A stretch of DNA of 64,000 nucleotides from GCA-002733465 sp039969155 (GCA_039969155.1 JBDVOJ010000038.1:1-64000), one strand, 5' to 3'; positions 52,533 to 61,771 are shown, numbered from the stretch's first letter. Numbers and translations: made by a program. The notes: generated from the sequence alone by a model not told the origin.

Positions 52533-54479
52533 TCAGCTCGCTAATGTTTGAAATAGTTCATCCCAGTTTTTCTGATAATCAGCCCATGCATTTTTGACTT
52601 GATTACGGCCATTTATCCCCCACTGAGCGAGTGGCATATTAGGGATTCCTCTTAATAGCCGCAGAATTCCATCGGCGCTATTATCACTCAACAAACTTCC
52701 ACACTTCATATCTGAATTTTCGTCGCTTATCTGCTCTGTTAATCCATCGATATCAGAGGCAATGACAGGGCGAGCTGCAGCCTTGGCCTCCAAGCAAACT
52801 AAACCAAAAGCTTCGCTAGTCGACGGAATTACAATCAAGTCACACTCGCTTAAGAAAGAAGGAACATCGTCAACCCTTCCAGCAAAATGAATAGCACTAT
52901 TATTATATGCTAGCTGCTTTAACCTATGTTCCTCCGGACCGGTACCCGCAATAGTTAACGTCAGATCTATTGAGGTCACTCTGTTAAACGCCTCAATCAA
53001 TTTGTCGAAGCCTTTTTCGGGAGCAAGACGACCATAGGCCCCAATCGAAACATGCGAAGTTTGATCGAGTTTACTTACCTGTAGAAATTGGGATAGCTCT
53101 CGACACTGTGGAATTGAAATTGATTTTTTTAGAGGTAATAGTTTTGCATTATCAATCCAACGCCCTTGACCTTTCGATACGGCAATGACTTTGTCAAAAA
53201 TAAAATAATTCAACCTTAGCATTACTCTAAAACGTAATCTCGATGGTACTTTTGACTCAAAGCTAGCGGTGTAATGATGTTCTTGCAAAATCATTTTTGC
53301 GCCAGGGTTTAACAATCGAGTCAACAAATTGGGAATGATACTGCTCCAACTTGAGGCGTAATGAACCATAATGATATCTGCATTTAGTTTTTTTCTAGCC
53401 CATGAGGTCGGATTAATTAACTCAAAATTAAATTCATATTTCTTTGATATATCAGACTCTGACAAACTCTTTACCACTGATAGAATCCCACCCATATTCT
53501 GATCGTTTAGTAGGTTTGAAATTCTTGGCTTTGAGGGTCCCGCTTGCGAAGTTAGTTTTTTAGCACCCAACTTTTGTATCTTCTTTTTAATGCCTAGAAA
53601 CGATAATTTCACAAGCCACTTCCATCTTCTTAATGGCTTGCAATGAGTTCTTTGGTCCTTTAGTAACTGTTTCGCAATAGCATGTCGGTTACTGCCAATA
53701 TTTAACTCCGCTAGATGAATTAAATGCCCGGCGATATAGCGCTTTACATCTTTAATTAGGTTTGAAGGTACTTGAAGCTTCTCAATATTAGCTTGCAAAT
53801 TTCTACTGAATGGAAGCTCATTGCTGGGTATTCTTTCTATACTGATTCTATTTTCTGCGTCTAGTACGTAAGTAATATCACAACTGGGATGTACCGCCAT
53901 ACTGTACTCTAGGCCAATTCGCGCCCAAAGATCTTGATCCTCTCCTTGTATTTGGCCAACCGGAAAGTGTCCGACCCTAGATAGCACCCTTTTAGGAATA
54001 CAAACTCCAGAAGCAACAATTGGAAGATCCCCTCTAGAAGCGGTATAGAAATAATTCGTTATTTCTAGCGGCTTATTCTTAAGACCAAAAATTCGACTTG
54101 GTTTAAAAGAGTTTCCTACAGCGTATTGGTAACGAGTGCCATAAGCTCCCGCGTTTGGAAAGTTAGTAATTAGCTTTTTAATATGACATAAATATTGCTT
54201 TCCCATAATGTCATCCGCGTCAAAAAAAACTAAATAGTCCGAATTTGCCTCTCTAATTCCATTATTTCGGGCAACTGACACACCTTGGTTCGCTTGGGTT
54301 ATTAGCCTCAATCGGTGATCTTTAATAGTTAACACCTGCTCTGCGCTGCCATCAGTTGAACCATCATTAACGACAATGACTTCAAAATTTCGATGATGCT
54401 GTGAAAGTATACTCTGCAATGTTTGATTGACAGATGTAGCTTTGTTATAAAGCGGTATAATTATTGAGAAGAACATCAT
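52533..54479 (-). CDS. Fused GT2-GT4 glycosyltransferase
   Basis: 648 residues, two enzymes in one. N-terminal GT-A domain (about 1-220): FSIIIPLYNKATSVNQTLQS, VNDGSTDGS, FFDADD (DxD). C-terminal GT-B domain (about 320-648): IGAYGRLAPEKGFDKLIEAF, IAGTGPEE, IVIPSTSEAFGLVCLEAKA (EX7E). Both active-site sets look intact, so two sugars could be added in sequence. Last gene of the polysaccharide operon, overlapping the Wzx gene by four bases. Confidence 0.9.
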   Translation of the reverse strand: MMFFSIIIPLYNKATSVNQTLQSILSQHHRNFEVIVVNDGSTDGSAEQVLTIKDHRLRLITQANQGVSVARNNGIREANSDYLVFFDADDIMGKQYLCHIKKLITNFPNAGAYGTRYQYAVGNSFKPSRIFGLKNKPLEITNYFYTASRGDLPIVASGVCIPKRVLSRVGHFPVGQIQGEDQDLWARIGLEYSMAVHPSCDITYVLDAENRISIERIPSNELPFSRNLQANIEKLQVPSNLIKDVKRYIAGHLIHLAELNIGSNRHAIAKQLLKDQRTHCKPLRRWKWLVKLSFLGIKKKIQKLGAKKLTSQAGPSKPRISNLLNDQNMGGILSVVKSLSESDISKKYEFNFELINPTSWARKKLNADIIMVHYASSWSSIIPNLLTRLLNPGAKMILQEHHYTASFESKVPSRLRFRVMLRLNYFIFDKVIAVSKGQGRWIDNAKLLPLKKSISIPQCRELSQFLQVSKLDQTSHVSIGAYGRLAPEKGFDKLIEAFNRVTSIDLTLTIAGTGPEEHRLKQLAYNNSAIHFAGRVDDVPSFLSECDLIVIPSTSEAFGLVCLEAKAAARPVIASDIDGLTEQISDENSDMKCGSLLSDNSADGILRLLRGIPNMPLAQWGINGRNQVKNAWADYQKNWDELFQTLAS

Positions 54480-55822
54480 TTATCTCCTAAGAAATTTAAC
54501 TGTTTAAGTGATTTATTTTGCTTCGGTATAAACTGCGTAATCGTCCAAATGCAATAAGCAGGCATCAATAAATGGATGCACAGTATTGCTCCAGCAACTC
54601 CAACTACGCCCCATTGGACACCGATGGATACTGCTAATAAATACCCGATGCTAAAAAGAATATTCCAACAAAAATCAACGTCTGCTCTGCCAAGTGATTT
54701 CAATAGTTCAGATGCAGCCTCACCCATTGGTCGGGGAATAGCTGAAAGGCAAAGCAAGGAAATTGGAACGATAGCAATGTTCCATTGCTCTCCAAATAAT
54801 AGAGGGACATACCAATACGCTAGAATTGCTTGGGTTGCTATTATGGGGATCAATACCAATGATGTCGTTCTAATCGAGCTTAGAAATTCTCTGCGCAACT
54901 GATGAAGATTGCTTGAAAACTCACACAAATGTGTAAAAAGAGACAAGTTAAAAGCCGAAATCAACGAAAGACTAATACCTAAACCCGCATTCTTAGCGAA
55001 GTAATAAATTCCGGCGGCCTCTAATCCTAAAACCCAGGCGACTAGAATATTATCGATATTAGCACGCAAGACTTTCGCTAACTCAGATCCTAATATGTTC
55101 TTTCCAAATTGAAGGATTTCAGCCGCTCCTTTCATAGTGGCACCTAATTGCCTAGACCATTGTTGTTGCGAGAGCGTTCCAAACAACCAAATAGGAGCTA
55201 CTAAAACTTTAGGAATTATGATCGACCAAATACCAAATCCAAATAAGGCCAAAACCGCGGTTAGCAGATTATCTGCTGTTATTTGGCTGGCAGACACAAT
55301 AGCTGTGACACGCAGTTTATTGTTTCGTTGAATTAAAAAAGCCTGTACCAACCCGAATGGCATAATTAAGTAAACAATAGCCAAGTAAGAAATCATATAA
55401 CCAAGTTCGGGATTTTGATAATAATCAGCGACTATCAAAGCCACACTACACTGCAGAATAGTAAGTCCAATAAAGAAGATCCAATTGAGTCGATAAGCCG
55501 TATTGCAAATTTGACTCAGCTGTTCTTCCGAAGCCTGAATAATTTTGGCCCCAACTCCATTTTGCGCTAGTACTTTTATCAATTCATTGCAGGTTAAGGC
55601 TACCGCGGCAATACCAAATTCTACTGGCGATAAATATCTCGCGAGTATGACCGCTGTGATCAGACGAGTGATTCGATTAGCGAGTTCAGCACCAGCAAGC
55701 CAACTCGCATTCTTGAAAAAACGGTTACCTTTCATGCGCAACAGTACTCGCTTTAGCCAGCTAATTTTTGTCGCTAAAAAACCAGTCGGTAGAACTTCTT
55801 TTTTTTCTTGATATGATTTCAT
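54476..55822 (-). CDS. Oligosaccharide flippase (Wzx-like, MOP/PST family)
   Basis: 448 residues with about 12 membrane helices. The N-terminus FFKNASWLAGAELANRITRLITAVILARYLSPVEFGI is the typical PST/RfbX start. Flips undecaprenyl-pyrophosphate-linked repeat units to the periplasm. ATG at 55822 has AAGGAG upstream. Overlaps Wzy and the transferase by four bases each. Confidence 0.92.
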   Translation of the reverse strand: MKSYQEKKEVLPTGFLATKISWLKRVLLRMKGNRFFKNASWLAGAELANRITRLITAVILARYLSPVEFGIAAVALTCNELIKVLAQNGVGAKIIQASEEQLSQICNTAYRLNWIFFIGLTILQCSVALIVADYYQNPELGYMISYLAIVYLIMPFGLVQAFLIQRNNKLRVTAIVSASQITADNLLTAVLALFGFGIWSIIIPKVLVAPIWLFGTLSQQQWSRQLGATMKGAAEILQFGKNILGSELAKVLRANIDNILVAWVLGLEAAGIYYFAKNAGLGISLSLISAFNLSLFTHLCEFSSNLHQLRREFLSSIRTTSLVLIPIIATQAILAYWYVPLLFGEQWNIAIVPISLLCLSAIPRPMGEAASELLKSLGRADVDFCWNILFSIGYLLAVSIGVQWGVVGVAGAILCIHLLMPAYCIWTITQFIPKQNKSLKQLNFLGDK

Positions 55823-57144
55823 TGAATCTCCTTCTTGATTAATTCGCTTTGGGTGCTTGACTCAGAAATCGTGTCAGTTCCAATAGGAGACTTTAATGGT
55901 TGCTTGTGAGCAATTCCTAAAATAATAAGACCGGGCCAAAACAAGTACGCTAGAATTTCGAGATTTTCTCCAAAGGTATAAAGAAAGATTACGATCACAA
56001 ACCCTAAACCGACAGTCGCTGTTCGATTCGTTTGGCTCTTCATTAGAAGTTCAATAAAGCTATAGGCTAGTGCCATTGCTAAAGCAGCGAATCCAACCGC
56101 GCCTTTTACGAATAATAATCCATACCAACTATGATGTGATCCTATAGGCATATACTCAACCAGATGAGGACCTCTTTCCACTACGCCGTGCCCCCATACA
56201 CTTGCTTCACTTTGCCAACGGTCTACCGCAATTCTACCTAGTGCTTCTCGTACACGACTTGAGTCAGCGCGAGCGGAACGAAAGCCATCTTTAACCAACT
56301 CCAAATAATAAAGTATTGACGGTGCAAAAATTCCCGCTACTAACGAAGCGATAGCGCCTTGAATTAAGGTCGAAAGTTTGAGCATATTACTTAGGAAGTA
56401 CAAAGTGATTGGTAGAATTACCGCGGTAGCCAAAGCTAAACGCGATTTACAAACTATTATCATGAGAAGACTGCCAATCAGTCCAATGATTCTCCAACGT
56501 TTTTCTTGTTGTAGCGAGAATAATAGATAAAGGCTCGCAACGAAGCCCAGCGCCGGCGCCCAAGGAGCAAACAAAAACCAACGAACACCTCCTTCCGGGG
56601 TTATGCTGTACAATGAGACTCTAAAATATTCTGGTCCCGGACCACCGACAATACTCAACGGTGAAATGTAAAGTTCTTGAGGTAATCCGATCAAATAGGC
56701 AATCAATAGAAATGGAAAAATTATCAAAGTCTGCAAACAAACTATGCTAGTCGCTCTATAGATAATATTTGGGCGAATATTTAGGCAGCCAATCAATGGG
56801 AAAATTGCCATTAGTGCCCAACCTTTAGCCCAACCAATTGATGACTTAATAGTGGTTGCTGTACCTAATTGCCAATCAAGGTGTCCCATCCATAATGCTA
56901 TCAACATAACGAACATTGACAGCGTCCACACCCAAACTCCCCATGGAATGAATACTCTTTCCCCATCAATAACTCCGTTTTGTTGCATCCATAATTTCTT
57001 ACACAGATAGGCTAACATTATCCATCCCACAACGGGTGCAAGAATGTATAAACCACCAATCAAATAGATTGGGTAAGTCATGGTAATTGAATACCAGACT
57101 ACACGTTCTTCAAAATTTTCTGGACGAAGGGTTTTCTTATCCAT
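55819..57144 (-). CDS. O-antigen ligase/polymerase-like membrane protein (Wzy-like)
   Basis: 441 residues with about 12 membrane helices and a large periplasmic loop (about 285-340, RADSSRVREALGRIAVDRW and a GSHHSWYGLLFVKG segment, typical of Wzy_C/O-antigen ligase). Would polymerise the repeat units. Its start overlaps the Wzz gene by 46 bases; an ATG at 57081 would shorten the protein, but has no Shine-Dalgarno sequence. Confidence 0.85.
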   Translation of the reverse strand: MDKKTLRPENFEERVVWYSITMTYPIYLIGGLYILAPVVGWIMLAYLCKKLWMQQNGVIDGERVFIPWGVWVWTLSMFVMLIALWMGHLDWQLGTATTIKSSIGWAKGWALMAIFPLIGCLNIRPNIIYRATSIVCLQTLIIFPFLLIAYLIGLPQELYISPLSIVGGPGPEYFRVSLYSITPEGGVRWFLFAPWAPALGFVASLYLLFSLQQEKRWRIIGLIGSLLMIIVCKSRLALATAVILPITLYFLSNMLKLSTLIQGAIASLVAGIFAPSILYYLELVKDGFRSARADSSRVREALGRIAVDRWQSEASVWGHGVVERGPHLVEYMPIGSHHSWYGLLFVKGAVGFAALAMALAYSFIELLMKSQTNRTATVGLGFVIVIFLYTFGENLEILAYLFWPGLIILGIAHKQPLKSPIGTDTISESSTQSELIKKEIQ

Positions 57145-58508
57145 AGTAAAATCAATCCTACAATTGTAAACAAGCTACTGGCAAAGGCACCTAAAAGTGC
57201 AAGTAACTTATTGGGTGAACTCGGTTTTACGGGCAAGCTAGGAGAATCCAAGATTTGAACTAACGGATATGAAACGAAAACATCCGATTTACTGGTATCC
57301 GTTCTTGCTAAGGCTGAAGTAAAAATCGCCTCAGCTACTTGGTGGTTCCTGATTAACTCATCGAGTTTTGATGCGGGGATAGTTAACTCATTTCGCTCCT
57401 TAATAAGCTCATCGATAATCGTCTCTAATGCGGATATCTTATTTTTAAGGCCCACTATGGCCACATCAAAATCAATTAGATCCTGCAATAGTTTGTTACG
57501 CGTTTTATCAGAATTAAGTTGAAGCAGTTCTCGACCGGCTTTCCTCTCAACTCCGACTAATGTTCGGAATCTTTCATTTAGAGATGTCAGCGTACTCTTA
57601 TATTTTGCAAACGCTTTTTTTACTTCAGGATGATTGGAACCCCATTTGGTATTGGTAGTTGAATATATCAATTGGTTTGTTGAGAATTCTTCTTTTGCTT
57701 TTTGAAATAGACTGTCATTTTGGAGAACGAGTGCGTAATTGGCTTGTTTAGCATCAATACCAATATTGTTTTTAAGACTTTTTTCTTTACCCACCAACTC
57801 ACTAAGTAAAGCGATTGATTGAGTTTTCTCTCGCCTTAGCTGTTCAATCGACATTACCAGTTCGTTAAACTGCGACATAGAAACCAAATTTGAATCCGAC
57901 TGAAAACTAAGTAACTGCTGACTGGCATAGTCCAGTTTTTCTCGATATGCATTTAAAGCTACCGTGGCGCTTCCTTGATGCTGATGAGTCTCGTCTTTTC
58001 TTAATTTTTCTAACAAAGCAAGAAATGACCGATGCAGAGCAAGCGCCTTATCTTGAGCCTCCTTTGGCGAACGTCCCTCGATGGAGAAATATAAAAGAGA
58101 GGTTTGGTCGATTAGTTTAACTCTCGGTTTAGAAAAACTGTGGGCTGGCATATCCAAGTACGAAGCGGCATTTCTGAGCACAAAACTGCTCACAGCAAAT
58201 TCTTTATAGTTTGCTTTTGCACTAGTCGATGAATTTGAATAAGGAGATGCTGCAGCCGTCGATGTTTGGCCGATATCAACCAGACTGACATTTGCTCCAG
58301 CACCTTTCCCCGGCAACACCAGAGTCCACTCGCTTCGGTAGATTGGTTTTGCTAGCTTGATATAGGCTAATGCGATCCCCCAAATTATACTCAGAGTTAG
58401 AGTCGCTAAAATAATATAACGAGGTTTTCGATTGGTACTTGCCGGAGACCAGAGTAAAATTCTCTTAATTGTTCCTAAAGGAACTCTTTCATTTGAATCA
58501 ACTGCCAT
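57099..58508 (-). CDS. Wzz/GumC-type chain-length regulator without kinase domain
   Basis: 469 residues from the ATG at 58508, one base after the wza stop, with GGAGAGG upstream. Membrane helices near 28-48 and at about 440-460 (LLALLGAFASSLFTIVGLILLWI) flank a long coiled-coil periplasmic domain. Ends RKPFVQKILKNV: there is no tyrosine kinase, so phosphorylation control must come from elsewhere or be absent. The Pro-rich segment SLPVKPSSPNKL precedes TM2, as is normal for the family. Confidence 0.9.
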   Translation of the reverse strand: MAVDSNERVPLGTIKRILLWSPASTNRKPRYIILATLTLSIIWGIALAYIKLAKPIYRSEWTLVLPGKGAGANVSLVDIGQTSTAAASPYSNSSTSAKANYKEFAVSSFVLRNAASYLDMPAHSFSKPRVKLIDQTSLLYFSIEGRSPKEAQDKALALHRSFLALLEKLRKDETHQHQGSATVALNAYREKLDYASQQLLSFQSDSNLVSMSQFNELVMSIEQLRREKTQSIALLSELVGKEKSLKNNIGIDAKQANYALVLQNDSLFQKAKEEFSTNQLIYSTTNTKWGSNHPEVKKAFAKYKSTLTSLNERFRTLVGVERKAGRELLQLNSDKTRNKLLQDLIDFDVAIVGLKNKISALETIIDELIKERNELTIPASKLDELIRNHQVAEAIFTSALARTDTSKSDVFVSYPLVQILDSPSLPVKPSSPNKLLALLGAFASSLFTIVGLILLWIRKPFVQKILKNV

Positions 58509-58509
58509 C

Positions 58510-59679
58510 TTAGTCCTCTCCAAGATTTAGAAGCAATGAAACGGGATCAAACAAGTCTCTAATAGTCCGCGCTACCGCTCGCACATTAGTTACATTCGAG
58601 TCATAACAAGCTATACCATCATTGGGCATTAAGTACGGATTAAACTCGTCTCGGTTATGGTTTCGAACGAGCTCTTCAATAGAGCGCTGGATTACCCTCG
58701 TCGCCCCCGAAGATAGATCGGTTGTCACCAAAATCGCGACTCGTGACGCATTCGTTGAAATCGTCCCACCGACGCAATTTGCTGAAATAAGCCCTCTTAA
58801 TAATCTGGTACCAAAAGGTATACTTCTGGCGTGTTTACCAATAGCTGAATTCCCGTTCGATTCAGATGGCGAAGACAAATTTGAGATAAATATGTCAAAC
58901 CCCGGAGGGGTAATTTGTGAAGGCCTCATTAGTTCTGTTTGGGTAATACCCATCGAAGGAATGATAACCTGATCTCCAGCGACTAACGGAATATCATCGT
59001 AACTAGTGCCGCTCATTATCCCAGACAAGTCTATAAAACTAACAATTCCGTTGCGAATTACCCTAATGTTTTCTAGGTCAGCATCAGGTCTTACTCCTCC
59101 CGCACTTCTAATCGCAGTAGTTAAAAACCGCTCAAAGGTAGAGTCACCATTTCTTTGGGTTTGCATATAGTTTTTTTGTTCAACGGAACGCTGGTTAATA
59201 GTTACACCGCCGGGAGAAAATACAGAGCCCGATACCAGTACCTTGATTGCCGACCACTGCTGGATTTTAAAGCTAACTAAAGCATTACTAGGATTGAGAA
59301 TTTTCTGTCTTATTAGGTGTTGCGTCAGCTCATCCTCAACTTGTCTTACAGTTTTTCCAATTACTAATATGGGATCAACGTAGGGCAAGCTAAGTAAACC
59401 ATCGATGTTTATTTCATAGACACCATCAAAAGTTTCATCACCAGCGATATTAACCACCAATCTATCACCTGGTGATAAGGTCAATGGTGTATAGCGGTCG
59501 ACCTGATATAGCTCATCAGCAGGAGTATTTTCTACTTGAATCTTTCGTACTAATTTGGCTAATTCTAGATCGCTGTATTGAGTAGTCTGCCGATTTTTAA
59601 AATCTACTTTTGCGAAATTCGAGCAACCTAAGACACTAGTTCCAATTAGAATAAACAGTATTATTCGAAGAAACATCAT
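58510..59679 (-). CDS. Wza-like polysaccharide export lipoprotein
   Basis: 389 residues. Lipobox at ILIGTSVLGCSNF (Cys about 19), then poly_export domain (YTPLTLSPGDRLVVNIAGDETFDGVYEINIDGLLSLPYVD) and SLBB domain(s) (VLVSGSVFSPGGVTI). Forms the outer-membrane channel. The C-terminal half has an SLBB-like domain and a Cys in SANCVGG. It starts 1 bp after the STAS gene. Confidence 0.93.
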   Translation of the reverse strand: MMFLRIILFILIGTSVLGCSNFAKVDFKNRQTTQYSDLELAKLVRKIQVENTPADELYQVDRYTPLTLSPGDRLVVNIAGDETFDGVYEINIDGLLSLPYVDPILVIGKTVRQVEDELTQHLIRQKILNPSNALVSFKIQQWSAIKVLVSGSVFSPGGVTINQRSVEQKNYMQTQRNGDSTFERFLTTAIRSAGGVRPDADLENIRVIRNGIVSFIDLSGIMSGTSYDDIPLVAGDQVIIPSMGITQTELMRPSQITPPGFDIFISNLSSPSESNGNSAIGKHARSIPFGTRLLRGLISANCVGGTISTNASRVAILVTTDLSSGATRVIQRSIEELVRNHNRDEFNPYLMPNDGIACYDSNVTNVRAVARTIRDLFDPVSLLLNLGED

Positions 59680-59680
59680 T

Positions 59681-60019
59681 TCAGATACCTTGCGAATTGA
59701 TTGCTGACTGAATTGATAAGTGTATTGGAATTGTTTTTTCAGAATAATTCGAGCGTATTAAGCTTCGAATCTTAGAGCTAGGATTAATTAAGACTAGCCA
59801 ACCGTTCTTTGAACGTGCCAACTCTGCACACCGCTCAAGCAGTTTAAGCGCTTTTCTTCCTATCGAACTTATCTCGCTGATATCGATGACTAATCTACCA
59901 AAACCGCGGTTGATGATGAAAATCATTTCATCTTCAATCTTCAACGCCTCATTCGAAGAGAAGTCATCAACAAATTTAACTTGCTCTACTTTCTCTATAG
60001 TTCTATACATCATTAGCAT
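59681..60019 (-). CDS. STAS-domain protein at the head of the polysaccharide operon
   Basis: 112 residues; ATG at 60019 with AGGAG upstream. The sequence FGRLVIDISEISSIGRKALKLLERCAELARSKNGWLVLINPSSKIRSLI follows the STAS fold (anti-sigma-antagonist), with the usual phospho-Ser region (SSIG). As first gene of the operon it may couple transport or transcription to a phospho-switch, though no partner kinase is visible. Confidence 0.8.
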   Translation of the reverse strand: MLMMYRTIEKVEQVKFVDDFSSNEALKIEDEMIFIINRGFGRLVIDISEISSIGRKALKLLERCAELARSKNGWLVLINPSSKIRSLIRSNYSEKTIPIHLSIQSAINSQGI

Positions 60020-60071
60020 TAGAATTCTCCTGTAGTCTATCGATTACAAACGTATTAGTTACTTTAGTTAA

Positions 60072-60088
60072 TGCAAAACAAGAGCCAA
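60072..60088 (-). promoter_or_regulatory. Sigma-54 promoter of the polysaccharide operon
   Basis: On the minus strand TTGGCTCTTGTTTTGCA: GG-N10-GC spacing exact, perfect -12 TTGCA. Start predicted near 60061, about 42 bp before the STAS ATG. Confidence 0.8.
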
Positions 60089-60316
60089 CTATCGATAAGT
60101 CTAAATAGTGATTACAATCAACAACTTACCAAGAGCACTTAAGAACAGCTAAGGTTCAATTCGCAATTCGCAACTCAATGTAGAGTTAGTAGAATTAAAT
60201 TCCCATTTTGCGAAATAACAATTAATGCTACATAAAATAAGGTTGAGACGTTCTAAACTCTTAAATGAATAGTGTGAGTTAGCTAAGAAGAAAAGGCGTC
60301 ACAAGGTATATCGACT

Positions 60317-60357
60317 TAAACCATTCTACGAGTTGGTTGAATACGTAAAATGGTTTA
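60317..60357. repeat. 14-bp inverted repeat upstream of the operon
   Basis: TAAACCATTCTACG and CGTAAAATGGTTTA pair at 13 of 14 positions around a 13-nt loop. No U-tract, so a protein-binding site is as likely as a terminator of the nucleotidyltransferase gene. The minus strand reads TTTACGTATTCAACCAACTC, close to TTTACGATAATCAACAACTC at 61772. Confidence 0.55.
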
Positions 60358-60391
60358 GAGTGGAGGGTATCAACTTAGTTGTCTTGAACAG

Positions 60392-61546
60392 TTAAGCGAT
60401 TGAAAGCAGCTCATGAGATTCGTCCGTAGATTGAAAATATTTGCGACTGCTAGCAGAGTTTAAACGAATAGACTTCTTCCATTTACCATCTCGGTTAAAG
60501 GTTATCAGATAGTCTTTAGTCAGGATCGAGTTAGTAAGGTTGGTACTTGCGGGAATCTGACAATATGGACCAATGATGGAGTTTTCAATCGTGCAACATT
60601 CACCTATTACGCAGTTGTTTCCAATGATCACACTTTCTCCCAACTTAGTGCCTGAACCGATGATACAACCATTTCCTATTTGAGAGTTCTTTCTTCTCTT
60701 TAATCTAGAATTCGTTGGCGGGTAATTATGAGCTATCTTAGCTCTAGAACTGTGTGACATAAAGCTTGGCGATTCAGCTAACGGTTGCTGGCCGCAAAGC
60801 TGATTCTTAAGGGTTAAGTGGTTAATCTTCTTATAATCTTCTACAGTACCAATATCGAGCCATTGGTATGGTTGGTTGATTCCCATTACTCGCTCATTCT
60901 GTTGTACCCACTTGGGCAAAAGGTCACCTCCAATATCTAATCCATTTTCTAAAGGAATTTTAGACACCGATTTCGGACTAAAAATATAGACTCCTGTGTT
61001 TGCTAAACACCTTACTTCATCAACTATTTTCGGCTTTTCTACAAACTCTTTTATACAACCAGTCTCATCGATTTTTGCAACACCGTATTTATGTGCTAAT
61101 GAAGCATCAATCTCCTTTAAGAGTACACTGACTAGAGCAGATGACTTTGAATGTGTATCCATGGCTTTTTGGATGTCTAAATCTATAATAGCATCTCCAC
61201 AAAGCACTAAAACAGGCTGATCAAAAAACTGATAGAACTGTTGAGCTAGAGCAAGACTAGTCCCAGAACCTTTCGGTATTGCCCGATACCCTTCCTGAGA
61301 CTCTATCATTTCTGGTAAGTAGGTAATCGATACACCAAACTGTTGTCCATCACCAAAACATTGCTCGATCATTTCCCCTTTGTATCCGGGATTCATCATG
61401 ATTTCAGTAACACCTGAAGACGCCAAATGCTCGATGATATACTGTAATACTGGCTTATTTACTATTGGTAGAAGTGGTTTTGGCATCTCTGTTGTTAGAG
61501 GCCTTAACCGTGTACCTTCTCCCGCGATCAATATAAATGCTCTCAT
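60392..61546 (-). CDS. Sugar-1-phosphate nucleotidyltransferase with left-handed beta-helix tail
   Basis: 384 residues from the ATG at 61546, with AGGAG upstream; the longer frame is unlikely. Residues 1-230: FILIAGEGTRLRPLTTEMPKP (NTP-binding loop), VLCGDAIIDLD and GVYIFSP. Residues 270-350 carry hexapeptide repeats (IGNGCIIGSGTKLGESVIIGN). Resembles GDP-mannose or dTDP-glucose pyrophosphorylases; makes an activated sugar for the polysaccharide. Single gene with its own sigma-54 promoter. Confidence 0.9.
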   Translation of the reverse strand: MRAFILIAGEGTRLRPLTTEMPKPLLPIVNKPVLQYIIEHLASSGVTEIMMNPGYKGEMIEQCFGDGQQFGVSITYLPEMIESQEGYRAIPKGSGTSLALAQQFYQFFDQPVLVLCGDAIIDLDIQKAMDTHSKSSALVSVLLKEIDASLAHKYGVAKIDETGCIKEFVEKPKIVDEVRCLANTGVYIFSPKSVSKIPLENGLDIGGDLLPKWVQQNERVMGINQPYQWLDIGTVEDYKKINHLTLKNQLCGQQPLAESPSFMSHSSRAKIAHNYPPTNSRLKRRKNSQIGNGCIIGSGTKLGESVIIGNNCVIGECCTIENSIIGPYCQIPASTNLTNSILTKDYLITFNRDGKWKKSIRLNSASSRKYFQSTDESHELLSIA

Positions 61547-61640
61547 ATTTCTACTCCTAGTTGTATAAACTTTTAATCGCTCTTTTATTAAAGCTACCAA
61601 CTCAATCGGTTGGTACTTGAGAGACCGTTAATCTAGTAAC

Positions 61641-61657
61641 TGCAAACATCAGGCCAA
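61641..61657 (-). promoter_or_regulatory. Sigma-54 promoter of the nucleotidyltransferase gene
   Basis: On the minus strand TTGGCCTGATGTTTGCA: GG-N10-GC exact, TTGCA -12 box. Predicted start near 61630, about 84 bp ahead of the ATG. Confidence 0.78.
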
Positions 61658-61720
61658 GTAAATCGTGCAAGTTTTGTATGAAGATACGAGTGCGTTAGGT
61701 ATTATAGGGAAAGGTTTGTC

Positions 61721-61734
61721 GCATATTGCAATGC
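61721..61734. promoter_or_regulatory. Putative activator site (GCAT-N6-ATGC element)
   Basis: GCATATTGCAATGC, centred about 97 bp upstream of the predicted sigma-54 start, almost the same position as at the LruC promoter. Confidence 0.55.
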
Positions 61735-61771
61735 AGTTAGGAAATCGAGCTACCAATTCGCTAATAGTTGG

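Larger units (their letters stand above)
60020..60391. other. Regulatory spacer of the polysaccharide operon
   Basis: 372 bp, no gene. Holds a sigma-54 promoter (60072-60088), a degenerate activator element (GCAATTCGCAACTC, 60163-60176) about 108 bp upstream of the predicted start, and a 14-bp inverted repeat with one mismatch (60317-60330 and 60344-60357). Confidence 0.65.
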
